Counted from the stretch's first letter, positions 1-7,790 are shown. The stretch is DNA of 64,000 nt from Belnapia rosea (GCF_900101615.1 NZ_FMZX01000001.1:992001-1056000); one strand, 5' to 3'. Notes: generated by a model from the sequence alone, not told the origin. Translations and numbers: made by a program.

Positions 1-832
1 CCTCGCGCAGCGTGGTGGTGCGGATATCGGGGAAGGCGAAGCCCGGGAGGCTCTCCGCCGCATGGCAGGGCAGGATATGGCCGGCGGGGGAGATGGCGAG
101 GAAGCGCTGGCCCCAGCCGCCCATGCAGGATTTCGGGCGCGTCGCGTAGTAGTCCGGCACCACGTAGTCGATGACGAGGCGGCTGCGATGCGCGGCGCGG
201 GCGGCCTCGACCGCAGCGGTAGCGGCATCGAGCTGCGCGCGGCTCGGCATCAGTGCGTCGCGGTTGGCCAGCGCCCAGCCGTAATACTGCACATGGGCCA
301 CCTCCAGCCGCCCGGCGCCGAGTTCGAGCGCCAGCGCGATCATCTGCGGCAGGCGGTCGAGATTCTGGCGGTGGACGACGGCGTTGAGCGTCAGCGGCAG
401 ACCCGCCGCCGTGACATGGCGGGCAAACTCGAGCTTCCGCGCATGGCCGCCACGATAGCCGCCGATGCGGTCGGCCGAGACGGGCTCGGCATCCTGGATG
501 GAGAGCTGGACATGGTCGAGGCCGGCCGCCACCAGCGCCTCCAGCCGCGTGCCGTTCAGCAGCACGCCGGAGGTGATGAGGTTGGTGTAGAGGCCTGCCT
601 CGCTCGCGGCGCGGACCAGCGCCTCGATGTCGCGCCGGGCCGTGGGCTCGCCGCCGGAGAGATGGACCTGCAGGCAGCCGAGATCCGCGGCCTCGGCGAA
701 GGCGCGGGCCCAGGTGGCGGTGTCCACCTCCTCGCCCGGGCGGGTGAGCGCCGTCGGGTTGGAGCAATAGGGGCAGCGCAGCGGGCAGCGATGGGTGAGC
801 TCGGCCAGCAGGGCGAGCGGTGGCTGGATCAT
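1..832 (-). CDS. pqqE: PqqE, radical SAM PqqA-linking enzyme (partial, C-terminus off the window)
   Basis: Joins the glutamate and tyrosine side chains of the PqqA peptide, the first committed chemical step of PQQ synthesis. The ATG at 830-832 overlaps the pqqD stop (ATGA). The N-terminus carries the radical SAM cluster motif CPLRCPYC (Cys16, 20, 23), followed by LSGGEPTARRD, the usual SAM-binding GGEP region. About 277 codons are present; the family is normally about 370-380 residues, so the part carrying most of the SPASM auxiliary-cluster cysteines is missing because the window ends. It is the last gene seen of a translationally coupled pqqB-C-D-E run. Confidence 0.95.
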   Translation of the reverse strand, partial: MIQPPLALLAELTHRCPLRCPYCSNPTALTRPGEEVDTATWARAFAEAADLGCLQVHLSGGEPTARRDIEALVRAASEAGLYTNLITSGVLLNGTRLEALVAAGLDHVQLSIQDAEPVSADRIGGYRGGHARKLEFARHVTAAGLPLTLNAVVHRQNLDRLPQMIALALELGAGRLEVAHVQYYGWALANRDALMPSRAQLDAATAAVEAARAAHRSRLVIDYVVPDYYATRPKSCMGGWGQRFLAISPAGHILPCHAAESLPGFAFPDIRTTTLRE

Positions 833-1098
833 GCCGTGACAACGCCCTTGGCGGCGAGATCGTCCAGCAGGGCGGCAATATCGGCCAGGATTTCGTCGTG
901 CGGGGCGGCGTAGCGGGTGGCGAGGGTGTCGGCGATGGCGCCGAGGCTGCGGCTGCCGTCGAGCAGGCGGAGGATCTCGAGGGCGATCTCGTCGGGGACG
1001 AACATGCGCTCCGGGCCGAGCACGACCCATTGGGCGCGGGCCTTGTCCTCGCGCAGCTTCATGCCGCGGGCGAGGCGGGGGATGCTGTCAGGCGTCAC
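829..1098 (-). CDS. pqqD: PqqD, PqqA-binding peptide chaperone
   Basis: Small RRE-fold protein (89 aa) that binds the PqqA precursor and delivers it to PqqE. I place the start at a GTG (1096-1098) overlapping the pqqC stop as GTGA. Longer reading upstream would only translate pqqC sequence in another frame. The stop overlaps the pqqE ATG. Typical features are the PRLARGMKLREDKARAQWV stretch, a VPDEIALEIL helix and a C-terminal helical tail. Back-to-back 4-nt overlaps on both sides imply coupled translation with PqqC and PqqE. Confidence 0.93.
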   Translation of the reverse strand: MTPDSIPRLARGMKLREDKARAQWVVLGPERMFVPDEIALEILRLLDGSRSLGAIADTLATRYAAPHDEILADIAALLDDLAAKGVVTA

Positions 1099-1826
1099 GG
1101 GCGGAAGGCGCCCGGGGGCGGCAGGGCGGGCTCCACATAGGCGAAGTGCAGCGCGTCGAGCTGCGCCCAGAGCAGGCTGCATTTGAAGCGGAGGGCGGCC
1201 AGGACCTGTTCCTGCTCGGCGCGGGTGCGGGCCTCGCGCTTGACGTAGGACAGGGCGAAATCGACATCCTGCGGCGCCTGGGTCAGGCGCGGGGTGAAAT
1301 AGGCCAGCGTCTCCTCGGAGACGAAGTCGTAGTTGCGGAGCATGCCGGAGACGCGCTGCGAGATGATGGCGGGCGAGAACATCTCGGTCAGCGAGGAGGC
1401 GATAGCCTCCAGCACGGAGCGGCTCCGCACGAGGTTCACATAGGCATCGACGGCGAAGCGGGTGCCGGGCAGCAGCCCCTCCAGCGAGACGACGTAGTCG
1501 CGGTCGAGACCGAGGCCGTCGGTCAGCTTCAGCCAGCGCTCGATGCCGCCGGGATGGGTGCCGTCGCCGTCATGGTCGACGATGCGGCGGCGCCATTCGC
1601 GGCGGAGCTCCGGCGTCGGCAGGCGGGCAAGCAGCGAGGCGTCCTTCGCCGGGATGCTGGCCTGGTAGTAGTAGCGGTTCAGCGCCCAGGCCTGGACCTG
1701 CGCCTTGCTCAGCTTCCCGCCATGCAGCAGGTGATGGAAGGGGTGGTGGACGTGGTAGCGCTCGGCGCCGATGGCTTCCAGGCGCGCGTGCAGCTCCTCG
1801 GGCGGGAGCAGCGCATCGTCGGTCAT
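1095..1826 (-). CDS. pqqC: PqqC, pyrroloquinoline-quinone synthase
   Basis: Cofactor-free oxidase that performs ring closure and the final multi-electron oxidation to PQQ. At 243 aa it matches the family length. Recognisable blocks are YHVHHPFHHLLHGGKL near the N-terminus and NRYYYQASIPAKDA soon after, which hold active-site His, Arg and Tyr residues of the TenA-like all-helical fold. The ATG overlaps the pqqB stop by 4 nt and the stop overlaps the pqqD GTG. Cytoplasmic. Confidence 0.96.
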   Translation of the reverse strand: MTDDALLPPEELHARLEAIGAERYHVHHPFHHLLHGGKLSKAQVQAWALNRYYYQASIPAKDASLLARLPTPELRREWRRRIVDHDGDGTHPGGIERWLKLTDGLGLDRDYVVSLEGLLPGTRFAVDAYVNLVRSRSVLEAIASSLTEMFSPAIISQRVSGMLRNYDFVSEETLAYFTPRLTQAPQDVDFALSYVKREARTRAEQEQVLAALRFKCSLLWAQLDALHFAYVEPALPPPGAFRP

Positions 1827-2752
1827 GGGGCGACCTCCATGCCGTCCTCCGCGACCTCCCAGCCGGCGGCGAGCACCGCTGCGCGTTCGGGGCTGTCGGC
1901 CAGCAGGACGGGGTTGGTGTTGTTCAGGTGGATGAGGATGCGGCGGCGGATGCCGAGATCCCGGCAGGTGGCGAGGACGCCCTCGGGCCCGTCGATGCTC
2001 ATATGCCCCATGCGCCCCCCGGTCTTGGGGCCGGCGCCGGCCCGGATCATCTCGTCGTCGCGCCAGAGGGTGCCGTCGAGGAACAGCGCGTCGGCGCCGT
2101 CGAGCCGGGCGGCGAGCGCCGGCGTCATGGCGGCGCAGCCGGGAATGAAGTGGAGGCTGCGGCCATGGGCCGAGAGGCGGAGGCCGATGGTCTCGCCCGT
2201 ATCGGCGCGGCCGGGGTCCCTACCCGCCTCGGCGAAGAGCGGGATCTTGCCGGGGACGGCATAGGCTTCGAGATCAAGGCCCAGCGGCACGCCCGCCGCG
2301 TCGGCGAGCGGCAGGGGCGTGCCGAGCGGCAGCGGGCGGCGGGGGACGATCTCCGGGTTCACGGCGAGGAAGATGGGGTTCCCGGCCAGGACATCGAGGG
2401 ATTGCGGAGCGCCATAGAGGGCAAAGGCCTGGCGCTCGCGCATCGTCAGCAGGCCGGCGACGGTATCGACCTCGGCGCCGGTCAGGACGACGGCGGCGAT
2501 GGGGGAATGGCGGATGGCGCCGCCCGCCGGGCGGGGATGGAGGGCGGGCGTGGCCTCGATCTGGGCGCGGAGGTCCGGGGCAGCGTTCAGCAGCACCCAG
2601 CGCTCGCCATCGGCGGTGACGGCGAGCGAGGTCTGGGTGCGCGGACGTGCGGCCGGGTCGCCGGCGCGGGCACGAAGGCAGCCGGGGCCGGCGGAATTCC
2701 ATTGCGGGAAGCCGCCGCCGGCGGCGGCGCCCAGGACGATGGCGCGGAACAT
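1823..2752 (-). CDS. pqqB: PqqB, metallo-beta-lactamase-fold PQQ biosynthesis protein
   Basis: 309 aa, the usual PqqB length. The family is a metallo-beta-lactamase-fold oxygenase thought to hydroxylate the cross-linked Glu-Tyr intermediate. N-terminal GGGFPQWNSAGPGC and C-terminal HLNNTNPVLLADSPERA are characteristic PqqB signatures, and GPEGV and DALFLDGTLW lie between them. The start lies 9 nt after the cytochrome c stop. The gene is fourth in the operon, after pqqA, the dehydrogenase and the cytochrome, rather than directly after pqqA. Confidence 0.95.
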   Translation of the reverse strand: MFRAIVLGAAAGGGFPQWNSAGPGCLRARAGDPAARPRTQTSLAVTADGERWVLLNAAPDLRAQIEATPALHPRPAGGAIRHSPIAAVVLTGAEVDTVAGLLTMRERQAFALYGAPQSLDVLAGNPIFLAVNPEIVPRRPLPLGTPLPLADAAGVPLGLDLEAYAVPGKIPLFAEAGRDPGRADTGETIGLRLSAHGRSLHFIPGCAAMTPALAARLDGADALFLDGTLWRDDEMIRAGAGPKTGGRMGHMSIDGPEGVLATCRDLGIRRRILIHLNNTNPVLLADSPERAAVLAAGWEVAEDGMEVAP

Positions 2753-2761
2753 GGGCGGAGC

Positions 2762-3088
2762 CTAGCGCGCGGGGGGCGTCGCCGTCACCTCGATGGCGGC
2801 GTACCAGGCGGCGAGGTTGGCGATATCGGCCTCGGTGAGGTCGGCGGCCATGAGGTTCATCTGCTCATGGAGGCGCGCCTTGTCGCGGAAGGCGCGGAGC
2901 TGGGCCGAAAGATAGGCCGGGTTCTGGCCGGCGAGGTTGGGCGCGTCGGGCTGGACCGCGATGCCGTCATTGCCGTGGCAGACGGCGCAGCGGCCGCCTG
3001 CAAGGCGGCGGCCGGCGCGGGCGTCGCCTTCCTGCGCCAGGGCCGGGCTGGCCAGGAGCAGGGCCAGCCCGAGGCAGGCAAGGCGCAT
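2762..3088 (-). CDS. Class I c-type cytochrome, periplasmic
   Basis: Small monohaem cytochrome (108 aa) with an N-terminal Sec signal peptide (MRLACLGLALLLASPALAQ). The haem-binding motif is CAVCH at residues 34-38, with a likely axial Met in the EQMNLMAADLTEAD segment. Its ATG overlaps the stop of the upstream sugar dehydrogenase (ATGA), so the two are probably made together. Inferred role: periplasmic electron acceptor for that PQQ enzyme, passing electrons to the respiratory chain. Partner specificity is inferred from position only. Confidence 0.92.
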   Translation of the reverse strand: MRLACLGLALLLASPALAQEGDARAGRRLAGGRCAVCHGNDGIAVQPDAPNLAGQNPAYLSAQLRAFRDKARLHEQMNLMAADLTEADIANLAAWYAAIEVTATPPAR

Positions 3089-4455
3089 CAGCGGTGGCGG
3101 TCGTAGGAGATGCGGTAGATGGCGCCGGCCATGTCGTCCGAGACAAGGAGCGAGCCGTCGCGCAGCATCGCCACATCGACGGGACGGCCGAGATACTCGT
3201 TGGTCTCGGTATCGAGCCAGCCCTCGGCGAAGGGCTTGTGCTCGCGCACCGTGCCGTCCGCATTGAGGAAGGTGACCATCACGCGGGCGCCGATCGGCGT
3301 GGTGCGGTTCCAGGAGCCGTGCTGGGCGCTGAAGATGGCGCCGCGATAGGCTTCCGGGAACATCCGGCCCTCATAGAAGGTCAGGCCGAGATCGGCGGCA
3401 TGCGGCGTGGTCTCGACCACGGGCGGCACGGTCTCCGCCGGAGCCTGGGCGCTGCGGTACTCGTTGGTGCGGACGGTGCCGCCGCCATACCAGGGGAAGC
3501 CGAAATTCTGGTTGGCGGCGGTGATGCGGTTCAGCTCGCCGGGCGGGGTGTCGTCGCCCATGCCGTCAACCTGGTTGTCGGTGAACCAGAGCTCGGCGGT
3601 ATTGGGACGGAAGGCGATGCCGACGCTGTTGCGGATTCCGCGCGCATAGACCTCGCGGTTCTGGCCGTTGCGGTCCATGCGGATGATGCCGGCCATGCCG
3701 ACTTGGTTGAAGACCTCCATCTTCGCCGGGCTCGGCACGTTGAAGGGCTGGCCGAGCGAGATGTAGAGCTTGTTGTCCGGGCCGATGCGGCAGACGCGGG
3801 CGCCGTGGTTGAAGCTCTCCTCGGCGGCGGGGATCAGCCCGCCTTGCGGCACCACGATCTCGGCGGCGACGTCGGGCGTCTCGTAGAAGAACTCGGCCGC
3901 GGGGAAGGCGATGACGCGGTTGTGCTCCACGATATGCAGGATGCCATCGGGCGAGAAGCAGAGGCCGTTCGGCACGCTGAACTGCAGGGAGGGGGCGAAG
4001 ACCTTCACCTCATCCGCCACACGGTCGCGGTCTCGGTCGGTCACGGCCCAGACGCGCTGCTTGCGGGTGCCGACGAAGACGACGCCGGAGGAGGGCCCGA
4101 TCGCGATGTGGCGCGCATCGGGCACGACGGCGAAGAGCTCGATCCGGAAGCCTTCCGGCAGGCGGATCGATTCCAGGTTGCGGCGCAGCGCATCGGCGCG
4201 GCGGCCCTCCTGGGGCACGGTCTCGATCTGCATCGAGGTGCCGGTGGTGCGGAATTGACCCAGGCGGTCAAGGTTGGACTGGCCGGCACTCGGCACCGGG
4301 CCAGGGGGTGGCGGGCGCACCCCCGGGCTGGTCTCGCCGGGCGTGGCGCCGCCGCTATTGGTGGTGGTGCGGCCGGGCTGGGCCTGGTTCTGCGCCAGCG
4401 CCGGCGCGGCCATGACGATGGCGGCGCCAAGCAGGATGCCGAGATGCTTCATCAT
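3088..4455 (-). CDS. Soluble PQQ-dependent sugar dehydrogenase (GSDH/sorbosone dehydrogenase family)
   Basis: 455 aa from the ATG at 4455; the next codon is also ATG (4452) and has slightly better spacing to the GGGGAGGG Shine-Dalgarno. The longer reading to 4503 lacks a signal peptide at its start. The protein has a signal peptide ending APALAQ, a Pro-rich linker, then a six-bladed beta-propeller typical of GSDH. Recognisable segments are RLPEGFRIELFAVVPDAR, YARGIRNSVGIAF, ELWFTDNQVDGMGDD, FGFPWYGGG and GSWNRTTPIG. Probably oxidises a sugar or aldose-like substrate in the periplasm with PQQ; the substrate cannot be read from sequence. Placed between pqqA and pqqB, so cofactor and enzyme are on one transcript path. 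Confidence 0.9.
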   Translation of the reverse strand: MMKHLGILLGAAIVMAAPALAQNQAQPGRTTTNSGGATPGETSPGVRPPPPGPVPSAGQSNLDRLGQFRTTGTSMQIETVPQEGRRADALRRNLESIRLPEGFRIELFAVVPDARHIAIGPSSGVVFVGTRKQRVWAVTDRDRDRVADEVKVFAPSLQFSVPNGLCFSPDGILHIVEHNRVIAFPAAEFFYETPDVAAEIVVPQGGLIPAAEESFNHGARVCRIGPDNKLYISLGQPFNVPSPAKMEVFNQVGMAGIIRMDRNGQNREVYARGIRNSVGIAFRPNTAELWFTDNQVDGMGDDTPPGELNRITAANQNFGFPWYGGGTVRTNEYRSAQAPAETVPPVVETTPHAADLGLTFYEGRMFPEAYRGAIFSAQHGSWNRTTPIGARVMVTFLNADGTVREHKPFAEGWLDTETNEYLGRPVDVAMLRDGSLLVSDDMAGAIYRISYDRHR

Positions 4456-4557
4456 GTCCCTCCCCGCTTCCGCCCTTGCCGGCGGTTCGCTGGCGGTAAG
4501 CATGCGCGGGCAGGAGACGGGAGCGGGTTGACATACGCGTGACCAGCCTCTCGCAGC

Positions 4558-4587
4558 AGCGCCGCGCCGGAGGACCGGCGCGGCGCT
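4558..4587 (-). terminator. Perfect 13-bp hairpin downstream of pqqA
   Basis: Left arm 4558-4570 and right arm 4575-4587 (ccggcgcggcgct) are exact inverted repeats around an AGGA loop. It sits 22 nt past the pqqA stop and about 100 nt before the dehydrogenase start. No T-run follows on the minus strand, so it is more likely an attenuator, processing site or RNA-stabilising 3' structure than a clean terminator. It would fit high production of the PqqA substrate peptide relative to downstream enzymes. Confidence 0.6.
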
Positions 4588-4608
4588 TCAAGGGCTTCGA
4601 TCGAGGTG

Positions 4609-4689
4609 TCAGCCGATCTCGGCGCAGGCGTAGCTGTTGATTTCGAGAGCGAGAGAGATTTCGGTCACGCGCGGCTTTTTCCAGGCCAT
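4609..4689 (-). CDS. pqqA: PqqA, PQQ precursor peptide
   Basis: A 26-residue ORF too short for routine ORF calling. It begins MAWKKPRVTEISLALEINSY and ends ACAEIG. Glu16 and Tyr20 in the EINSY motif are the two residues that PqqE joins and that become PQQ; the family pattern is ExxxY. Shine-Dalgarno GGAGG lies 5 nt before the ATG (4687-4689). It is the first gene of the minus-strand pqq operon and is separated from the next gene by about 150 nt containing a strong hairpin. Confidence 0.97.
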   Translation of the reverse strand: MAWKKPRVTEISLALEINSYACAEIG

Positions 4690-4720
4690 CAGTCCCTCCA
4701 TACGGTGTGGTGGCAGGGGA

Positions 4721-4749
4721 ATACTGGGGCCGTGGGGGGCGATCATCAA
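4721..4749 (-). promoter_or_regulatory. Candidate sigma70-type promoter of the pqqA operon
   Basis: On the minus strand TTGATG (4744-4749) and CAGTAT (4721-4726) are spaced by 17 nt and lie about 30 nt before the pqqA start codon. The -35 matches four of six consensus bases and the -10 only three, so this is a suggestion. The 139-nt gap to asd must hold promoters for both divergent genes. Confidence 0.3.
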
Positions 4750-4828
4750 GCATTTGTCCCCGCTTCCTTGAATGCGCGGGGCGCAATCCTTAGAGAAGCC
4801 GCCTCATGCACCAGAGCAGGAGCGGGAT

Positions 4829-5857
4829 ATGAGCTACAGGGTCGCGGTCGTCGGCGCCACCGGGGCGGTGGGGCGCGAGATGCTGAAGACCCTGGCGGAG
4901 CGGGATTTCCCGGTGCGCGAGGTCGTGGCGCTCGCCTCCTCCCGCTCGGTCGGGGCGGAGGTCTCCTTCGGCGAGAAATCGGTGCTGAAGGTGCGGAGCC
5001 TCGAGAGCTTCGACTTCAAGGGCACGGATATCGCGCTGTTCTCGCCGGGGGCGGCGATCTCGGCGGTGCATGCGCCGCGGGCGGCGGCGGCGGGCTGCCT
5101 TGTCATCGACAACACCAGCCGCTTCCGCATGGACCACGACGTGCCGCTGGTGGTGCCGGAGGTCAACCCGCAGGCGCTGAAGCGGCTCGGCAAGCGGGGC
5201 ATCATCGCCAACCCGAATTGCTCAACCATCCAGATGGTCGTGGCGCTGAAGCCGCTGCACGACATCGCGCGGGTCAGGCGCGTGGTGGTCTCGACCTATC
5301 AGTCGGTCAGCGGCGCGGGCAAGGAGGGCATGGACGAGCTGTTCAACCAGACCCGCGCGATCTACGTGAACGACGCGACGGTGCCGGAGCAGTTCACCAA
5401 GCCCATCGCCTTCAACGTCATCCCCCATATCGACGCCTTCCAGGAGGATGGCGCGACCAAGGAGGAGTGGAAGATGGCGGTGGAGACGCGGAAGATCCTC
5501 GACCCCGACATCGCCGTCATCGCCACCTGCGTGCGGGTGCCGGTCTTCATCGGCCATGCCGAGGCGGTGCATGTGGAGTTCGAGGCGCCGATCAGCGTCG
5601 AGCAGGCGATCGAGGCGCTGCGCGACGCACCGGGCCTGCAGCTCGTCGACAAGCGCGAGGATGGCGGATACATCACGCCGCTCGATGCGGCGGGGGAGGA
5701 TGCGGTCTATGTCAGCCGGATCCGCCGCGACGAGACGGTGCCGCATGGCCTGGCGTTCTGGTGCGTCGCGGACAACCTGCGGAAGGGCGCGGCGCTGAAC
5801 GCCGTACAGATCGCCGAACTCGTGCAGCAGCAAGGGCTGGTGGAGGCGCGGCGCTGA
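4829..5857 (+). CDS. asd: Aspartate-semialdehyde dehydrogenase
   Basis: 342 aa; converts aspartyl phosphate to aspartate semialdehyde with NADPH, feeding lysine/diaminopimelate, threonine and methionine synthesis. I start at ATG 4829, preceded by AGGAG, because the protein then opens with the Rossmann segment VAVVGATGAVGREML. The catalytic cysteine is Cys131 in ANPNCSTIQM, and RVPVFIGHAEAVHVEF carries the active-site His region. Divergent from pqqA, unlinked in function. Cytoplasmic housekeeping gene. Confidence 0.96.
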   Translation: MSYRVAVVGATGAVGREMLKTLAERDFPVREVVALASSRSVGAEVSFGEKSVLKVRSLESFDFKGTDIALFSPGAAISAVHAPRAAAAGCLVIDNTSRFRMDHDVPLVVPEVNPQALKRLGKRGIIANPNCSTIQMVVALKPLHDIARVRRVVVSTYQSVSGAGKEGMDELFNQTRAIYVNDATVPEQFTKPIAFNVIPHIDAFQEDGATKEEWKMAVETRKILDPDIAVIATCVRVPVFIGHAEAVHVEFEAPISVEQAIEALRDAPGLQLVDKREDGGYITPLDAAGEDAVYVSRIRRDETVPHGLAFWCVADNLRKGAALNAVQIAELVQQQGLVEARR

Positions 5858-5872
5858 GGCCGCGCCGCCGTC

Positions 5873-5980
5873 GCTGGAGCGGTTTCCGTTCGCACTGACT
5901 CACGGAACCCGCTCCAGCCTGTTGTTTCAGCGGACAGATTTCTCCGATCAGGCGATTCCACCTGATCGGAGTGTGCTCTA
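5873..5980. repeat. Composite intergenic palindromic element (two hairpins)
   Basis: Between convergent asd and the nitroreductase gene lie two palindromes. Arms 5873-5889 and 5902-5918 are 17-bp inverted repeats with one mismatch and a 12-nt loop. Arms 5942-5952 (CTCCGATCAGG) and 5961-5971 are a perfect 11-bp inverted repeat around an 8-nt loop. The right end reads TGCTCTAG and its CTA is the stop codon of the next gene. From memory the second unit resembles mosaic REP/RIME-like repeats spread through alphaproteobacterial intergenic regions. It may also act as a bidirectional terminator. Confidence 0.6.
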
Positions 5981-6439
5981 GTTCACCGGATCGAGGACGA
6001 CTACCGGGATCTCCCGGTCGGTCTTCTTCGCGTAATCGGCATAGGGCGGCCAGAACTCCACGGCCTTCTCCCAGAGCCGGGCACGTTCCTCGCCGGTCAC
6101 GGTGCGGGCGCGGGCCTTGGTCTTCAGGGTGCCGACCTGGATCTCGACCTCGGGATTGGCGACGAGGTTGCGGTACCAGCCCGGATGCTCCGGCGCGCCA
6201 CCCTTCGAGGCGACGATGATGTAGCTGTCGCCGGTCTTTCCGTAGAACAGCGGGAAGATGTACTTCTCTCCGGATTTCCGCCCGACCGTCGTCAGCAGCA
6301 GCGCGGGCACGGTGAGGTCGCCATAGCCGGGGGGCGAGATCTTGTAGAGATGGCCCTCCGTCCCGCCGCTGGCGATGTAGCGGTTGGCGTGGTCGAGCAT
6401 CCATTGCGGGAGGTTCGGGGCGAGCTTGGCGTCGGACAT
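5978..6439 (-). CDS. Nitroreductase family deazaflavin-dependent oxidoreductase (Ddn/F420-type split barrel)
   Basis: 153 aa, the normal size of the DUF385/Ddn family. Family signature segments are LLTTVGRKSGEKYIFPLFYG, PGWYRNLVANPEVEIQVG and WPPYADYAKKTDREIPVVVL. Family members bind F420 or flavin in a split beta-barrel; whether this organism makes F420 is not known from the window. The stop codon falls at the edge of the palindromic repeat. No signal peptide, so cytoplasmic. Substrate unknown. Confidence 0.87.
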   Translation of the reverse strand: MSDAKLAPNLPQWMLDHANRYIASGGTEGHLYKISPPGYGDLTVPALLLTTVGRKSGEKYIFPLFYGKTGDSYIIVASKGGAPEHPGWYRNLVANPEVEIQVGTLKTKARARTVTGEERARLWEKAVEFWPPYADYAKKTDREIPVVVLDPVN

Positions 6440-6506
6440 TGTCGGCTCTCCGCTTGAGGCGGCGGGAGGCTAGCACCGGCCGGGCCGATGCGCCTCCCCC
6501 CGATGC

Positions 6507-6824
6507 CTAATGGGCGTTCAGGGCCCGCACCAGCGCCGCCTTGTCCATGCCCGAGCGGCCGGGGATGCCACGGCGGCGGGCCTCGGCGAGGAGCTCGGCC
6601 TTGGTCTGGCCGGCATCCTGCTCGCGGGCCTTGGTGCGGCGAAGGTTGCGGCGATTGCCGGCCGGGCTCTCGTCACGGGAGGCGCCGGCCTCGTGCAGGG
6701 CGATGGCAACGGCCTGGCGCTGCGAGCGGACAGGGGTGCCGCGGCTGGTCTCCAGCTCGCCTTCCTTGAACTCGCGCATCACGCGCTCGACCGTCTCGCG
6801 CTGCGGCCTGGACTGGCGGGCCAT
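6507..6824 (-). CDS. DUF6496 protein with C-terminal Rho-N/SAP-like helix pair
   Basis: 105 aa from ATG 6824, preceded by AAGGAG at good spacing; the extension to 6938 is the shadow of the upstream gene. The N-terminal half (ETVERVMREFKEGELETSRG, then QAVAIALHEAGASRDESP) is the DUF6496 pattern. The C-terminus (TKAELLAEARRRGIPGRSG, then KAALVRALNAH) looks like a Rho N-terminal/SAP-type nucleic-acid-binding motif. Very basic. It starts 11 nt after the stop of the Cys-rich protein, so they probably share a transcript. Function unknown; nucleic-acid binding is inferred. Confidence 0.8.
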   Translation of the reverse strand: MARQSRPQRETVERVMREFKEGELETSRGTPVRSQRQAVAIALHEAGASRDESPAGNRRNLRRTKAREQDAGQTKAELLAEARRRGIPGRSGMDKAALVRALNAH

Positions 6825-6835
6825 GCCGGATCTCC

Positions 6836-7237
6836 TTACTGCATCGCTTCGAGCAGGGATTGGCAGGCGGCGGCGCAGGCGTCGCAGGCCTCGGCGCAGA
6901 TGCGGCAATGGGCATGCATCTCCGCATGCTCGCGGCACTCATCGGCGCAGGCGCCGCAGGCGATGATGCAGGCCTCGAGCACCCCCTCGGTCAGCGCGCG
7001 GTTCGGCTTGGTGAGGCGGGAGATGATCCGCCCGGTCGCGGCGCAGAGATCGGCGCAGTCGAGGTCGAGCCGGATGCAGTAGATCAGCTTGCCCGGGTCC
7101 TTCTCGGACAGGCAGGCATCGGCGCAGCTGGTGCAGGCCTGGGCGCAATCGTTGCAGGCCTCGATGCAGCGCTGGATCGCCGCCATCGCCGATGGCTGGT
7201 GGGGCTGGTTGCGGAGCATCTCCTGGAGGTGGTCCAT
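6836..7237 (-). CDS. Cytosolic four-helix-bundle copper-binding protein (Csp/DUF326)
   Basis: 133 aa with 18 cysteines arranged in CxxxC and CxxC spacings along helices (C24, C28, C31, C35, C38, C42, then C54, C61, C65, C90, C94, C97, C101, C111, C114, C118, C121, C125). This is the Csp pattern, in which Cys line the inside of a four-helix bundle and store many Cu(I) ions. No Tat or Sec leader is present, so it matches cytosolic Csp3-type proteins. Start chosen at ATG 7237 because MDHLQEMLRN is typical; the longer form is spurious. Upstream of a DUF6496 gene in the same direction. Confidence 0.88.
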   Translation of the reverse strand: MDHLQEMLRNQPHQPSAMAAIQRCIEACNDCAQACTSCADACLSEKDPGKLIYCIRLDLDCADLCAATGRIISRLTKPNRALTEGVLEACIIACGACADECREHAEMHAHCRICAEACDACAAACQSLLEAMQ

Positions 7238-7400
7238 GGTCGCTCGCCTCGTCGTTGTTGTGTTCGGGTGGTGGATGGGGGTCGTGCGGGCGCAACGCCG
7301 CAGGGCCGCATCGGCTCCCCAGGATTTCGCGCTGGAAGGGCCAGGGGGAGTTCCGGCAAGCTCAACCTGAACGGGAGTAGAACGACAGCGGGGGTGGTCC

Positions 7401-7790
7401 ATGGATGCATCACGGCGGGGCCTTCAGCCCCTGGTCCCGGCCGAGCCGCCGGATCTGGTCGCGCTGCAGCGGCATGCGCTGGAGGTGATGACGGCGGCGA
7501 ACCGGCTGGCGCTGGGCTGGCTGCAGAGTGCCGCAGCGCAACAGGCGGCGGCGGCCCAGCGGACCCTGGAGCAGATGACGGCGGCGGCGCGCCGGCTGGC
7601 GGCAGCGGAGGCGGCCCCGGAGCAGGCGGCGGCGATGCTCGCCATGCTGGAACAGGCCCGGCGGCTCGGCCTCGAGACGGCGGAGGAGATCGCCGCGCTG
7701 ATGGAGCGGCTGCAGGGCGAGAGCTTCGACCTGCTCGACCGGGCGGTGCGGCTGCCGAAGGGGCTGCCAGAGGAAGAGCCGAAGGCGTGA
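7401..7790 (+). CDS. Phasin-like protein
   Basis: 129 aa, almost entirely amphipathic helix, rich in Ala, Leu, Gln and Glu. It resembles phasins that coat polyhydroxyalkanoate granules or helical granule-associated proteins (ANRLALGWLQSAAAQQAA, LETAEEIAALMERL). No signal peptide and no enzymatic motif. Assignment is by composition and helix pattern only, so an unrelated coiled-coil protein is possible. Followed by a strong hairpin and a convergent crotonase gene. Confidence 0.6.
   Translation: MDASRRGLQPLVPAEPPDLVALQRHALEVMTAANRLALGWLQSAAAQQAAAAQRTLEQMTAAARRLAAAEAAPEQAAAMLAMLEQARRLGLETAEEIAALMERLQGESFDLLDRAVRLPKGLPEEEPKA

Noticed and set aside
3094-4542. Plus-strand ORF of about 480 codons
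   Set aside because: Antisense to the PQQ dehydrogenase, which has clear GSDH motifs and a signal peptide.
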